Shown: one piece after another, positions 1 to 8,208 of the stretch
Layout of the letters: each line of letters starts with the position of its first letter
How positions within the stretch are numbered: the first letter of the stretch is position 1
Assembly (NCBI RefSeq): GCF_000422885.1
Contig: NZ_AUGX01000001.1
Coordinates: forward strand, 559,238 to 623,237
DNA: 64,000 bases
Origin: Ottowia thiooxydans DSM 14619
GTDB lineage: Bacteria; Pseudomonadota; Gammaproteobacteria; Burkholderiales; Burkholderiaceae_C
Direction: 5' to 3'
Made by a program: the position numbers and the translations under genes
Notes under the pieces: generated by a model
What the model saw: only the letters and a program-made list of their open reading frames with translations
Told to the model about the DNA's origin: nothing
Databases searched by the model: none

Positions 1-688
1 GCTCGCTGCGGCGGTACCAGCGTAGCCCGAAGGCCAGAGCCATCAGCCGGTCAGCCTGTGGCGATGACCACAGCAACCGCCCCTGAGGCGTGGCCACCAG
101 CATGGCGTTGTCGCACACCACGCTGTCCTGCGCATTCAGCTCTCCGGTCTGCAGGATGCGCGCCAGCCAAGGTTCAAGCCCCGCCAACACTGCCGTATCT
201 GCGGGCGTGAAGCACGGGGCGCCCGGCTTGCGGCATAGCTTGAGCGAACCCAGGCCCCGCCCCTGCGGTGTGCGCAACACCAGGCTCAAAAAATCCTGCA
301 GCTCGGATGGTCGCGCCACCTGGTTGTAGAAATCGCTGCGAACGAATACGCTCCTGGGTACGGAGATGAGCTGCTCCATCACCCGCACCCCATGTTCATG
401 CCGCACGGCGGCGGCGAAGTCGTGCGAGCTGTAGTTGACGACCTCGTGCTCCAGCGCCGCCATCTGCGGATCAAAATAGCGGTGCATCCACTCGCGCGCT
501 ACCGAAGGCTCGATGTACGCATCCAGAGCCCCGCTGGCATCGGGGTGGAAATAAACACCCGTATCAAAGGCGATCAGTTGGTGCAGCTCATGCATCACTG
601 GCTCAATGAGCGCCAGCCCGCTGAAATCCAGACAGGCCATTAATTGCAGGCGCTCAGTGGCCTGCTGATGAATATGGGAACTTTGCAT
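1..688 (-). CDS. LuxR-type transcriptional regulator, partial (C-terminus beyond the left edge)
   Basis: An uninterrupted reading frame of 229 codons starts at the ATG at 688 and is still open at base 2. Its product begins MQSSHIHQQATERLQLMACL and aligns along its whole visible length with the neighbouring regulator at 713-1804: both share the blocks MACLDF, AYIEPS, SHDFAAAVR, MEQLI, RSDFYN, SLVLRTPQG, EPWLAR and ADRLMALAF. The DNA-binding helix-turn-helix expected at the C-terminus is outside the window, so the family is inferred from the paralogue. The gene lies 24 bp downstream of that paralogue in the same direction, with a GGCGC-TTT-GCGCC stem between them, so the two are probably co-transcribed. 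The partner that the sensor half recognises is unknown. Confidence 0.85.
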   Translation of the reverse strand, partial: MQSSHIHQQATERLQLMACLDFSGLALIEPVMHELHQLIAFDTGVYFHPDASGALDAYIEPSVAREWMHRYFDPQMAALEHEVVNYSSHDFAAAVRHEHGVRVMEQLISVPRSVFVRSDFYNQVARPSELQDFLSLVLRTPQGRGLGSLKLCRKPGAPCFTPADTAVLAGLEPWLARILQTGELNAQDSVVCDNAMLVATPQGRLLWSSPQADRLMALAFGLRWYRRSE

Positions 689-712
689 GGGTGATAGGCG
701 CTTTGCGCCGCA

Positions 713-1804
713 TCACTGCGGTGCAAACAAAAACGCTTGCAGCTCCTGCCTATTCTGCACCCCTAGCCGTATGTACACCTGCCTGCGATGGTAGGTGGCT
801 GTATTCGCGCTGATGCCCATGCGCGTGGCAATCTGCTCCTCAGGCAGGCCACGGACCAGCCAGTAGGCGAGCTCATGCTGGCGCTGCGGAAGACCCAGGG
901 CGCGCAGCGTGGGCAACAATTTGGCTACGCGCGGCACACGCTGCGTGATGGCGATACCTACCGCCCTGCCCTCGCCAGCGACCGCTTCCATCAGCGTAGC
1001 GCGCAGCGAGAACGTGCCGCTGGCGTTGTGCAAATCCAGTTGCGGTGGCTCAGGGAGACTGGCGCCCTGGCGGGCGTACTCCAGGCGCCGCAGCAATGCC
1101 TGCAACGCGGGCGGCAGCTCGCTGCGCCGATACCAGCGCGGCTCGAACGCCAGAGCCATCAGCCGGTCGGCCTCGGGCGATGTCCACAACAGTTGCCCCT
1201 GCGGGGATGCCACCAACATGGCGCTGTCATGCACCACAGTGTCCTTCGCATCCGCCTCACCTAGCTGCAGCACACGCGCCAGCCAAGGCTCCAGCTGCGC
1301 CATCATGGCCACCTCTTCGGGGCCGAAGCGCGGCGCCTGCGTCCCGCGATACAGCTTGATCGCACCCACACCGGCGCCCTGAGGCGTGCGCAACACCAGA
1401 CTCAGGCAGTCCAGCAGTTCTGCCGGGCGCAGCGTCAGATTGTAAAAATCGCTGCGCATCAACTCGGCAATCGGCACGGTAATGAGCTGCTCCATCATCT
1501 GCGGCCCGTGGTCACCACGCACCGCAGCAGCAAAGTCGTGCGCACTGCGCCGGATCACTTTTCGCTCGCTGGCCATGATCTCCGGGTCGAAGTAAATGTG
1601 CATCATGTCGCGCGCCAGCGAAGGCTCGATGTAGGCCCCCATCGCACCCTCGCTGCCGGGGTAGAAATAACCCCCCGTGTCAAAAAAGATCAGGTGATGC
1701 AGCTCGTGAAACAGGGCCTCGATCAGTTGCGGCCCGTTGAAATCCAAGCAGGCCATATGCTGCACGCGCGCCAGGGCTTGCTGCTGAACTCGAGAAAGAG
1801 ACAT
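713..1804 (-). CDS. LuxR-type transcriptional regulator
   Basis: The 363-residue protein has a long N-terminal sensor part without a recognisable enzymatic motif. It ends in a LuxR/GerE-like helix-turn-helix (about residues 297-360) with the family pattern LGLPQRQHELAYWLVRGLPE, then EEQIATRMGISANTATYHRR. No receiver or acyl-homoserine-lactone pocket could be recognised. The gene is the first of a tandem pair with the partial gene at 1-688. A 17-bp GC-rich palindrome lies about 63 bp upstream of its start and recurs upstream of the CTERM protein gene at 1941-4553. This suggests the regulator controls both itself and that surface protein; this is inference from shared sites only. Confidence 0.88.
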   Translation of the reverse strand: MSLSRVQQQALARVQHMACLDFNGPQLIEALFHELHHLIFFDTGGYFYPGSEGAMGAYIEPSLARDMMHIYFDPEIMASERKVIRRSAHDFAAAVRGDHGPQMMEQLITVPIAELMRSDFYNLTLRPAELLDCLSLVLRTPQGAGVGAIKLYRGTQAPRFGPEEVAMMAQLEPWLARVLQLGEADAKDTVVHDSAMLVASPQGQLLWTSPEADRLMALAFEPRWYRRSELPPALQALLRRLEYARQGASLPEPPQLDLHNASGTFSLRATLMEAVAGEGRAVGIAITQRVPRVAKLLPTLRALGLPQRQHELAYWLVRGLPEEQIATRMGISANTATYHRRQVYIRLGVQNRQELQAFLFAPQ

Positions 1805-1866
1805 GGTGTGGATCAGTCGGTTGTTAGTGCACTTTGTAACAACCTACCACATACACCGCGCTCTCC

Positions 1867-1887
1867 GCCCCACCCCAAGGGGTAGGG
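1867..1887. promoter_or_regulatory. GC-rich palindromic operator candidate upstream of the luxR pair
   Basis: GCCCCACCCCAAGGGGT followed by AGGG forms a near-perfect dyad (8 of 10 arm positions pair). It lies 63-83 bp upstream of the LuxR gene start. A copy with one change in 17 bases lies at 4608-4624, the same distance upstream of the CTERM protein gene. The repetition, dyad symmetry and spacing suggest a regulator-binding site, most simply for the LuxR proteins encoded here. Confidence 0.55.
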
Positions 1888-1940
1888 ATAAGTATTCACC
1901 GGCGAAAAAAGGCGAAATACCTATTGAGCAGTCAGAACGC

Positions 1941-4553
1941 TCAGCGCCTTGCTCGGCGGCGCCGGACCAAGGCCAGCATGGCCAATGACAGGCCCAGCAG
2001 GCCAACCGGACTGACCGCCGGCACCGGCACGGGCACGGGGTTGCTGGAGACGACGGGTGGAATTGAACCAGCGATATTCGTTAAGTCAAACGTTTGTGTA
2101 ATAGGTTCCTCAAGCACGGTGTCATACACCACAGCACTGACTTGATACGTCCCCACCGTGGCGTCGGCGGTGGCCGTGACTTCCGCAAAACCATTGGCAT
2201 CGGCCAGGGCGCTTTCGCTAGACAACACCGCCCCGCCGGATGCCAGGAAATAGACACGAACCTGCGGCGTCACGCTGCCATCCCAGCCCGTGACTTGCAC
2301 CCGCAGTTTCTGGACAAAAGCCGTGTTGATTGGTGTGCTTTGTGGCGTGCCACTCGCCGTTGTCATGAACTTTGGCAGATCCGCAATGTTTCTCAGCAGG
2401 TGGCTTTGAGGGCTGACCAATGCACTGCCTTGCACGCTGGCCTTCACAGCGTAGGTGCCCACAAACCCGTTGGCCGTCGCGCTCACTTGCGCGTCCCCTG
2501 CGGCGTTGGTCACCGCTGTGAGTGCGGAGAAGCTCGCCGTGGCGCCCGATACGGCATCAGGTGTGATGGCAAAAATAACCGTGGCGCCTTGCACTGGATT
2601 ACCAAAAAAGTCTTGGACATGCGCAGTGACGGGCCCTGAGAATGGCTGGGTGACATATGCCCATTGCGGAGTAGACACGCCAAAAGCAATCGCGGCAGCG
2701 GCTCCGGCAGGCGCGGAGTTTGACAGCTTGAACGACGTTCCCGCCGTGTTCGGCGCTGTGGCACTGACGCTATAGGCACCAGACATGCCTGCAGCTGTGG
2801 CCGTGACCGCCGCGTACCCGTTCGCATCAGTCACCGCTGTAGTCGAAGAAAGCGTCACACGCGACGGTACGCTAGGTCCGCCAAATGTCACCGTGACACC
2901 GGCCTTCGGATCATTCGACGCGTCGGTCAACCTCACTTGCAACTGCGTGCCAAAGGCCGTGTTGACCAGGGTGGTTTGGTTGTCGCCGGCCGTCACCGCC
3001 AGGCTATTCGTGTTGGTGTTGCACAAAGAAAAGATCGGCATATTGCCCAAGATGCCAATGGTTCCCTTCATCTCATAGCACCCCATCACGCCATTGGCCA
3101 CTGGGGTATAGCTAAAAATACCTTGCGCATTGGTGGTGCCCGAGCCGGTAGACGCTACTGGCAGGCTGGGCCCTGGGTTCACTGGGGTAATGCTCACCGC
3201 CAAGCCAGGCACTCCCACGCCATTGCTGTCGAGCACCTTGATGGTCAAGGATTGCGCAAAACTGGTATTGAAAACCGTGCTTTGCGGCGTGCCGGTATTC
3301 CCGACTGACGCAGCAGCGAGGGCAATGGTTTTGAAAACAGCAATCTTCCCGGCACCGGGGCCAGATGTCACCAGATCCACGCGACCATCACGGTTAATGT
3401 CAATTGCCGCAAGCATGCGGGTGACCGAATAACCAATATGCTCGTTTAAAACAAAGGTGTGGTTGGCTTGCTGCAGTCCTACATAGCCATCCGATATAAG
3501 GTCCAGCCGACCATCACCGTTCACATCGGCAATGATGATTCGCCCCATATCACGCTCGCCACCCCCAGATAAGCCTGTGGCATAAAGCTTGGTGCTCGGT
3601 AAGAAAATACCATTGCCAACACCCTTGGCCATCCATACGCCTTGGCCGTAGGAATTCTGCATCAATATATCGACTTTGCCGTCGCCGTCTATATCAGCGA
3701 CTTCAATATCCTCGAGGTCCGTGGCGCCAGCGCCTACTCCAAGCAATTGTGCCTGCGGTAAAAAACCTCCATTCCCTAGCCCTTTTAGCCATGAAATATT
3801 CGTTCCTTCGTAGCTGCCACGAAAGATCAGATCAGTTTTCCCGTCGCCATCAATATCAGCCAGATGCGAGGTTCTTATGGAAGAGCGAGCAGCATACCCG
3901 CTGCTACTTACTTCATATTGTCCAATTAATATGAAATTCCCGAACCCCACATTTTGCAAAACTTCAAAGTAATCAGTCCCACCAAAATTACCATACTCAT
4001 GCACACCAACAACAATGTCCAATTTCCCGTCGTGGTTGAGATCCGCAAGGCTCGCATTAAAGGCGCCAGTATCAGCATCCGAAAGCAGCGGTCTTTGAAT
4101 ACCAAATGCATTAAAATCGGCGTTATTGTTACCTGATCCTTTTAATACTGATACCCCCAGAGAATCAGTAATAACCAAGTCAATCTTGCCATCCCCATCG
4201 ATGTCTCCGGCAGAAATGCTCCTAGGTACTTGCAAACCGAATACCAGGTTATTGAAGTCCCGCGTAAGCGCCAGGCCGCCAATGGGCGTGCCGAGATAGA
4301 TGAGCAACTGGGAGGTGTTTTCATTGACCACCGCCAAGTCTGGGTAACCATCATTATTAAAGTCCGCGCTGACGGCGGCCGTCGACACGTTTGGAGCGTT
4401 GCTTGCGCTATTGGCCTGTAACTCCGCTGGCCCGTAAATATTGGCCGCTTGCGCTGGCAGCGCTACAGCGCAGAACGCGGCAGTTGCAGCCACGCTGGCG
4501 GCAACGCGTTTCGCTCTTTGCATCCATCTGCTTGCTATTGTTAAAGTTCTCAT
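1941..4553 (-). CDS. Exported FG-GAP/Ig-like repeat protein with IPTL-CTERM-like sorting tail
   Basis: The 870-residue protein has a clear signal peptide (about residues 1-36, ending LPAQA). Seven FG-GAP/VCBS-type repeats follow (about 60-410), each with a calcium-loop motif such as DIDGDGKIDL, DLNHDGKLDI or DVNGDGRLDL. The rest, about 415-830, is four bacterial Ig-like (Big_1-type) repeats of the kind TPQSTVFNTSFAQSLTIKV. The end, VPAVSPVGLLGLSLAMLAL followed by RRRRARR, is a proline-rich patch, a hydrophobic helix and a basic tail, matching the IPTL/PEP-CTERM class of C-terminal sorting signals. It is therefore probably a surface or matrix protein processed in the envelope. Its internal DNA is more AT-rich than the surroundings in the repeat half. 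It stands alone and is preceded by the palindrome shared with the LuxR genes. The ligand is unknown. Confidence 0.85.
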   Translation of the reverse strand: MRTLTIASRWMQRAKRVAASVAATAAFCAVALPAQAANIYGPAELQANSASNAPNVSTAAVSADFNNDGYPDLAVVNENTSQLLIYLGTPIGGLALTRDFNNLVFGLQVPRSISAGDIDGDGKIDLVITDSLGVSVLKGSGNNNADFNAFGIQRPLLSDADTGAFNASLADLNHDGKLDIVVGVHEYGNFGGTDYFEVLQNVGFGNFILIGQYEVSSSGYAARSSIRTSHLADIDGDGKTDLIFRGSYEGTNISWLKGLGNGGFLPQAQLLGVGAGATDLEDIEVADIDGDGKVDILMQNSYGQGVWMAKGVGNGIFLPSTKLYATGLSGGGERDMGRIIIADVNGDGRLDLISDGYVGLQQANHTFVLNEHIGYSVTRMLAAIDINRDGRVDLVTSGPGAGKIAVFKTIALAAASVGNTGTPQSTVFNTSFAQSLTIKVLDSNGVGVPGLAVSITPVNPGPSLPVASTGSGTTNAQGIFSYTPVANGVMGCYEMKGTIGILGNMPIFSLCNTNTNSLAVTAGDNQTTLVNTAFGTQLQVRLTDASNDPKAGVTVTFGGPSVPSRVTLSSTTAVTDANGYAAVTATAAGMSGAYSVSATAPNTAGTSFKLSNSAPAGAAAAIAFGVSTPQWAYVTQPFSGPVTAHVQDFFGNPVQGATVIFAITPDAVSGATASFSALTAVTNAAGDAQVSATANGFVGTYAVKASVQGSALVSPQSHLLRNIADLPKFMTTASGTPQSTPINTAFVQKLRVQVTGWDGSVTPQVRVYFLASGGAVLSSESALADANGFAEVTATADATVGTYQVSAVVYDTVLEEPITQTFDLTNIAGSIPPVVSSNPVPVPVPAVSPVGLLGLSLAMLALVRRRRARR

Positions 4554-4607
4554 TGCTCTTAATTCCGACTGTAGATGGCATCAGTCTAGGAAGTTAAGTG
4601 CTACAAC

Positions 4608-4627
4608 GCCCCACCCCCAGGGGTGGG
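4608..4627. promoter_or_regulatory. Second copy of the GC-rich palindromic operator candidate
   Basis: GCCCCACCCCCAGGGGT followed by GGG lies 55-74 bp upstream of the CTERM protein gene. It matches the site at 1867-1883 in 16 of 17 positions and is in the same orientation relative to its gene. It probably binds the same regulator. Confidence 0.55.
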
Positions 4628-4735
4628 TTCAATCGCAAATGATTGCGTCGACGAGAAAATAGAAGCCGGGGATGGTTTGGCGCGATTGGCTGACGAAGTC
4701 AAAGCGTGACAAGCCACGCCGCTCAATGACGCAGG

Positions 4736-5833
4736 TCAACGCCCTCCGGCGAAGGTCAGCAGTCTTTTGGGGTTCTCCACCAGAATTGCAGCCTTTTCCT
4801 GCTCAGTGAACCCATGACGGTCCATGATTGGAATCACGTTCTCGAAGATGTGCCCATAGCCGTGGCCACCATTGCTCACCAAGCGGGTCTGGTGGCAAAT
4901 ATCGTGGCTGATCACGATCTGCGATAGATGCCCGCGGCTGATGAGCGTGCGAATGTACTTCAAACGCATCGCATCATTGAGTCCGTCAATGTCGCCTAGC
5001 GAATAGTAGGCATGCTCTTGCCCGAAGAGGTCAAACTCCAGAACGCACCCAGTGTCCGCAAGACGGAGAATACGTTCGTTATCAAAGATCGTGCGATCGA
5101 TGTGGCTGATGATCACTCGTTCCACGGGGTAGCCGTTGCTGATCATGAAATCGATCACTTCCTGCGGCTGGTCCTCGTGGCGGCCCGGGTGCACATTCAG
5201 CGCAGCGCCGGTATCGGCTTGTGCAATCAGCGCACCAAGCATGACTTTCTTTTCCAGGTCAGTCCAGGGCGCCTGGCATCCAATTTCTCCAATGATGCCG
5301 GCACGCACATCTGTGCCCCATGCGCCTTCAAGAATTTGCGATCTGATTTCCTGGGCAAAGCTTTCAACGGAACGGTCACGGTTGCTCTCGTCCTGATAGG
5401 CATCCACGTAATGACCACAGCCCATCACCACGTGAGCACCAGTGCTTTCCGAGATCTTTCTGAGGCCAAGCGGATCTGGCGCCAAGCCGCCATTGCTGAG
5501 CTCGACGATGGAATTCCCACCTGCATCAAGCATGAGCTGAACTTCACGGGTTGCGGTTTCCCAGCTCCTGAAGATTTTGTTTCGTGGAACCTTCAAGCGG
5601 CCATAGTTGATCTTGAAACAGTTGCACAGCGTAATCTCCGGCCCCTGATCCACGGCAGCTTTCTGCTCGGCGCTTCGAATGTCCCACAGCAAGTGCTCGT
5701 GCATCAGCGTCTTGCCCAGGGAATCCGGCTCTATCAGGCCGCGTACTGTTTGAATCTTCCCGCGAAGTTCATCGCTAGAAACCTTGGCCGCGTCTTCAGC
5801 TAAAAGTTGATTGAACATGGCAGGCGATCTCAC
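4736..5833 (-). CDS. Phosphotriesterase-family metal-dependent hydrolase
   Basis: The 365-residue TIM-barrel amidohydrolase carries the family's metal ligands in order: HEH in TLMHEHLLWD (about residue 45-47), Glu in GIIGEIG as the bridging ligand found in PHP-type members, His in LNVHPGRHED, His in VIISHIDRT and Asp in IVISHDICHQT. The use of Glu rather than the carboxylated Lys of true phosphotriesterases makes a lactonase or other carboxylic-ester hydrolase more likely than an organophosphatase. It is the last gene of a five-gene leftward cluster and overlaps the Bug gene by four bases through a GTG start at 5833. The ATG at 5818 is an alternative. The natural substrate cannot be read from the sequence. 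Confidence 0.82.
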   Translation of the reverse strand: MRSPAMFNQLLAEDAAKVSSDELRGKIQTVRGLIEPDSLGKTLMHEHLLWDIRSAEQKAAVDQGPEITLCNCFKINYGRLKVPRNKIFRSWETATREVQLMLDAGGNSIVELSNGGLAPDPLGLRKISESTGAHVVMGCGHYVDAYQDESNRDRSVESFAQEIRSQILEGAWGTDVRAGIIGEIGCQAPWTDLEKKVMLGALIAQADTGAALNVHPGRHEDQPQEVIDFMISNGYPVERVIISHIDRTIFDNERILRLADTGCVLEFDLFGQEHAYYSLGDIDGLNDAMRLKYIRTLISRGHLSQIVISHDICHQTRLVSNGGHGYGHIFENVIPIMDRHGFTEQEKAAILVENPKRLLTFAGGR

Positions 5834-6816
5834 TCACTGGTCGCGCCAGAAGCGCGAACAGCCTTACCCCACATGTCGGTTTCCGCCTTCACGAAACGGC
5901 CAAACTCGGCTGGCGTCATAGGCGAAGGAATGGCGCCCATCTGGTCCAGCTTCTGACGAACTGACGGCTCCGCCAGCGCCTTGTTGACTGCCGCGTTGAG
6001 CTTCATCACGATGTCAGAAGGAGTGCCTTTGGGAGCAAGCATTCCAAACCATGCGGAGACTGCATATTCGGGGTAGCCAGCTTCCGCCACTGTGGGAATA
6101 TCAGGCGCACTTGGTGATCTCTCGCGGCTCGTCACAGCAAGCGCACGTAGCTTGCCAGCGCGGGCATGGGGTAAGGCTGATGGCATGTTGTCAAAGCTCA
6201 GCTGCACCTGACCTGCGATCAGATCTTGAAGAGCTGGAGCACTCCCTTTGTAGGGAACGTGGAGCATGTCAACGCCTGCCTGGATCTTGAAGAGCTCACC
6301 AGCCATATGCGTCGAGCCACCTGTTCCAGCAGATGCGAAAGCCAGCTTGCCTGGATTCTTCTTGGCGTACTCCACCAACTCTTTCACATTCTTAATGGGA
6401 AGTGATGGGTTAACCACCAGCAAATTAGGCGAGAGAAAGAAGTTGGCAACGGGCTCGAAATCGGTGGTGATATCAAACTTGAGGTTCTTGAACAAGGTCT
6501 GATTGATCGCCGAGGTCACTGCAAAGACCAACAAGGTATACCCATCAGGCGCCGCAGCCTGGGTTTGAGCGGTCGCCAGGTTGCTGCTCGCACCGGCCTT
6601 GTTTTCCACTACAAACGATTGGCCCAGGGTCTTGGTTAGCTCAGCGGCAATGATGCGCGCCGCAATGTCCGTCGTGCCGCCTGCAGAGAACCCCACGAGC
6701 ACTTTCACAGGACGCTCCGGATAGGCTGCGAGCGCCGGTGCAGCAGCGCATGCTGCAACAACACCGAGCCCGAGCAAAGCGCGGCGAAGAACCGGGAAAC
6801 GCCAGAATTTTTCCAT
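5830..6816 (-). CDS. Bug-family (TctC) periplasmic substrate-binding protein
   Basis: The start at 6816 is chosen because AGGAG lies eight bases upstream and it gives a clean signal peptide (MEKFWRFPVLRRALLG to PALA). The mature part shows the Bug fold hallmarks: YPERPVKVLVGFSAGGTTD, the loop GQSFVVENKAG, APDGYTLL, MLHVPYKGSAPALQDLIAGQ and the RALAVTS strand. These proteins capture small carboxylated or amidated acids in the periplasm. No TctA or TctB membrane partner is in the window. Here it sits between an M20 hydrolase and a phosphotriesterase-like hydrolase, so its ligand is probably the substrate of those enzymes. Confidence 0.9.
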   Translation of the reverse strand: MEKFWRFPVLRRALLGLGVVAACAAAPALAAYPERPVKVLVGFSAGGTTDIAARIIAAELTKTLGQSFVVENKAGASSNLATAQTQAAAPDGYTLLVFAVTSAINQTLFKNLKFDITTDFEPVANFFLSPNLLVVNPSLPIKNVKELVEYAKKNPGKLAFASAGTGGSTHMAGELFKIQAGVDMLHVPYKGSAPALQDLIAGQVQLSFDNMPSALPHARAGKLRALAVTSRERSPSAPDIPTVAEAGYPEYAVSAWFGMLAPKGTPSDIVMKLNAAVNKALAEPSVRQKLDQMGAIPSPMTPAEFGRFVKAETDMWGKAVRASGATSE

Positions 6817-6872
6817 GATGATTTCTCCTGTAAAAATGAAATCGAAAAGCTGAATCAAACCGAAGACAAAAG

Positions 6873-8171
6873 CTAAATGGGCTCCAACGCGCAGCGGGCC
6901 AGCACCTTGACACCATCGAGAAAATCCCTGATCTCCATGGATTCATGCACGTTGTGACTGCCGTTCTGATTGCGGATGAGGACCATGCCGGCGGGCACGC
7001 CTGCTCGCGCAAACAAGGCCGCGTCGTGACCCACCGTAGGCATGGTGAGCACGGCAAGCCCAAGACCTCGCGCAGCTTTCTCAGTCTTCGAGATCAGCCC
7101 TGCATCCAGTTGAACCGCGTCTGTGCCTACTCGTGAGCCAAAGTCGAAGGACACCCGAAATTCCTTCTCTATGCGCGCAGCCTCGTTCAAGATGCGCTCA
7201 TACAGCGCGTCTCGGACGGCGTTGTTGGTGCCAGCCACGTTGAGGCTGAAGGTGACCTCGCCCGACACTTTTGTCAGTGCATGTTCCGCCGCATTGGTTG
7301 AGAAAATTCCGACGTTGATAATCAGGTCGTCGTTGCCGCCAGCATCAATCAACTCTTGCCAGAAGCGGTCTGCAGCGGCAACCAGATGGGCCGTTGCGAT
7401 GACGGTGTCTTTGCGCAGATGCCGCGGCGTTGCCGCCGAGTGCGCATACTCACCTCGGCAGGATGCGAAGGGCCTGCGAATGTTGCCCCGAATGGCCGTT
7501 GCAGCGCCTATGGGCACTCCTTCGGCTTCCAGAAGCGGCCCCTGTTCAATATGAAGCTCCAGATAGGCTTTAACGCAAGTCAGATCGAGCTTGTTTTTGC
7601 CGGGCGCATTGACGTCCACGCTGACGCCCAGTTCATGCAGATGCTGTTGCAATGTCTGGCCCGTCAAGCTGTGCCTGAGGGAAGTCAACTGCTCGCCCGC
7701 GAACTCTCCGAGCAGCAACCGGCTTCCGATGTAGGCGGTACCAAACCAGGGGCTCTCTTCCCCTCTGAACCCAATTGTTTTCAAGCTGAACTTGGGCACC
7801 AGACCGCAACGTTTGAGCGCGACCTGTAAAAGAACGCCCGCCACCACACCGGCCAGGCCGTCGTAGTTGCCGCCAATGGGAACTGAGTCCAGGTGAGAGC
7901 CCATCAAGACAAAGTTTTTCTTGTCCTCGCCTTCGAGCACATATTCAAAATTACCGACTGCATCAGGGCCACAACGCAGGCCTTCGGCTTCAGCAAACTC
8001 ACGCAGCACATGGCCTGCCGTGGTTTCTTGTTCGCAATAGGCAGGCCGAGTAATCCCTTCTCCATCACGGGAAGCCTCGGCAATCTTGAAAAACAGCTGT
8101 TCAGCCACCTGAGCAAGCTTGTCAATTTCGGCGTCAAACTTCATCAGCATGTGTGCGTCTTCGTGAGTCAT
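6873..8171 (-). CDS. M20-family Zn-dependent amidase (N-carbamoyl-L-amino acid hydrolase / ureidopropionase type)
   Basis: The 432-residue protein has the carbamoylase/allantoate amidohydrolase signature: GSHLDSVPIGGNYDG (metal His and bridging Asp), RGEESPWFG (catalytic and metal Glu pair), LELHIEQGP (metal His) and the final NGSHNVHESM (metal His), with a dimerisation domain in between. It should be a cytoplasmic dinuclear zinc enzyme that removes an N-carbamoyl or similar group from an amino acid. It is flanked by a class III aminotransferase upstream (gap 37 bp) and a Bug receptor downstream, fitting a pathway in which a captured N-substituted amino acid is deblocked and then transaminated. 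That order is inference. ATG codons at 8150 and 8144 are alternative starts. Confidence 0.87.
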   Translation of the reverse strand: MTHEDAHMLMKFDAEIDKLAQVAEQLFFKIAEASRDGEGITRPAYCEQETTAGHVLREFAEAEGLRCGPDAVGNFEYVLEGEDKKNFVLMGSHLDSVPIGGNYDGLAGVVAGVLLQVALKRCGLVPKFSLKTIGFRGEESPWFGTAYIGSRLLLGEFAGEQLTSLRHSLTGQTLQQHLHELGVSVDVNAPGKNKLDLTCVKAYLELHIEQGPLLEAEGVPIGAATAIRGNIRRPFASCRGEYAHSAATPRHLRKDTVIATAHLVAAADRFWQELIDAGGNDDLIINVGIFSTNAAEHALTKVSGEVTFSLNVAGTNNAVRDALYERILNEAARIEKEFRVSFDFGSRVGTDAVQLDAGLISKTEKAARGLGLAVLTMPTVGHDAALFARAGVPAGMVLIRNQNGSHNVHESMEIRDFLDGVKVLARCALEPI

Positions 8172-8208
8172 CTCTTATGGGCCTGGTATGAATTGGCGCT
8201 GACACACC

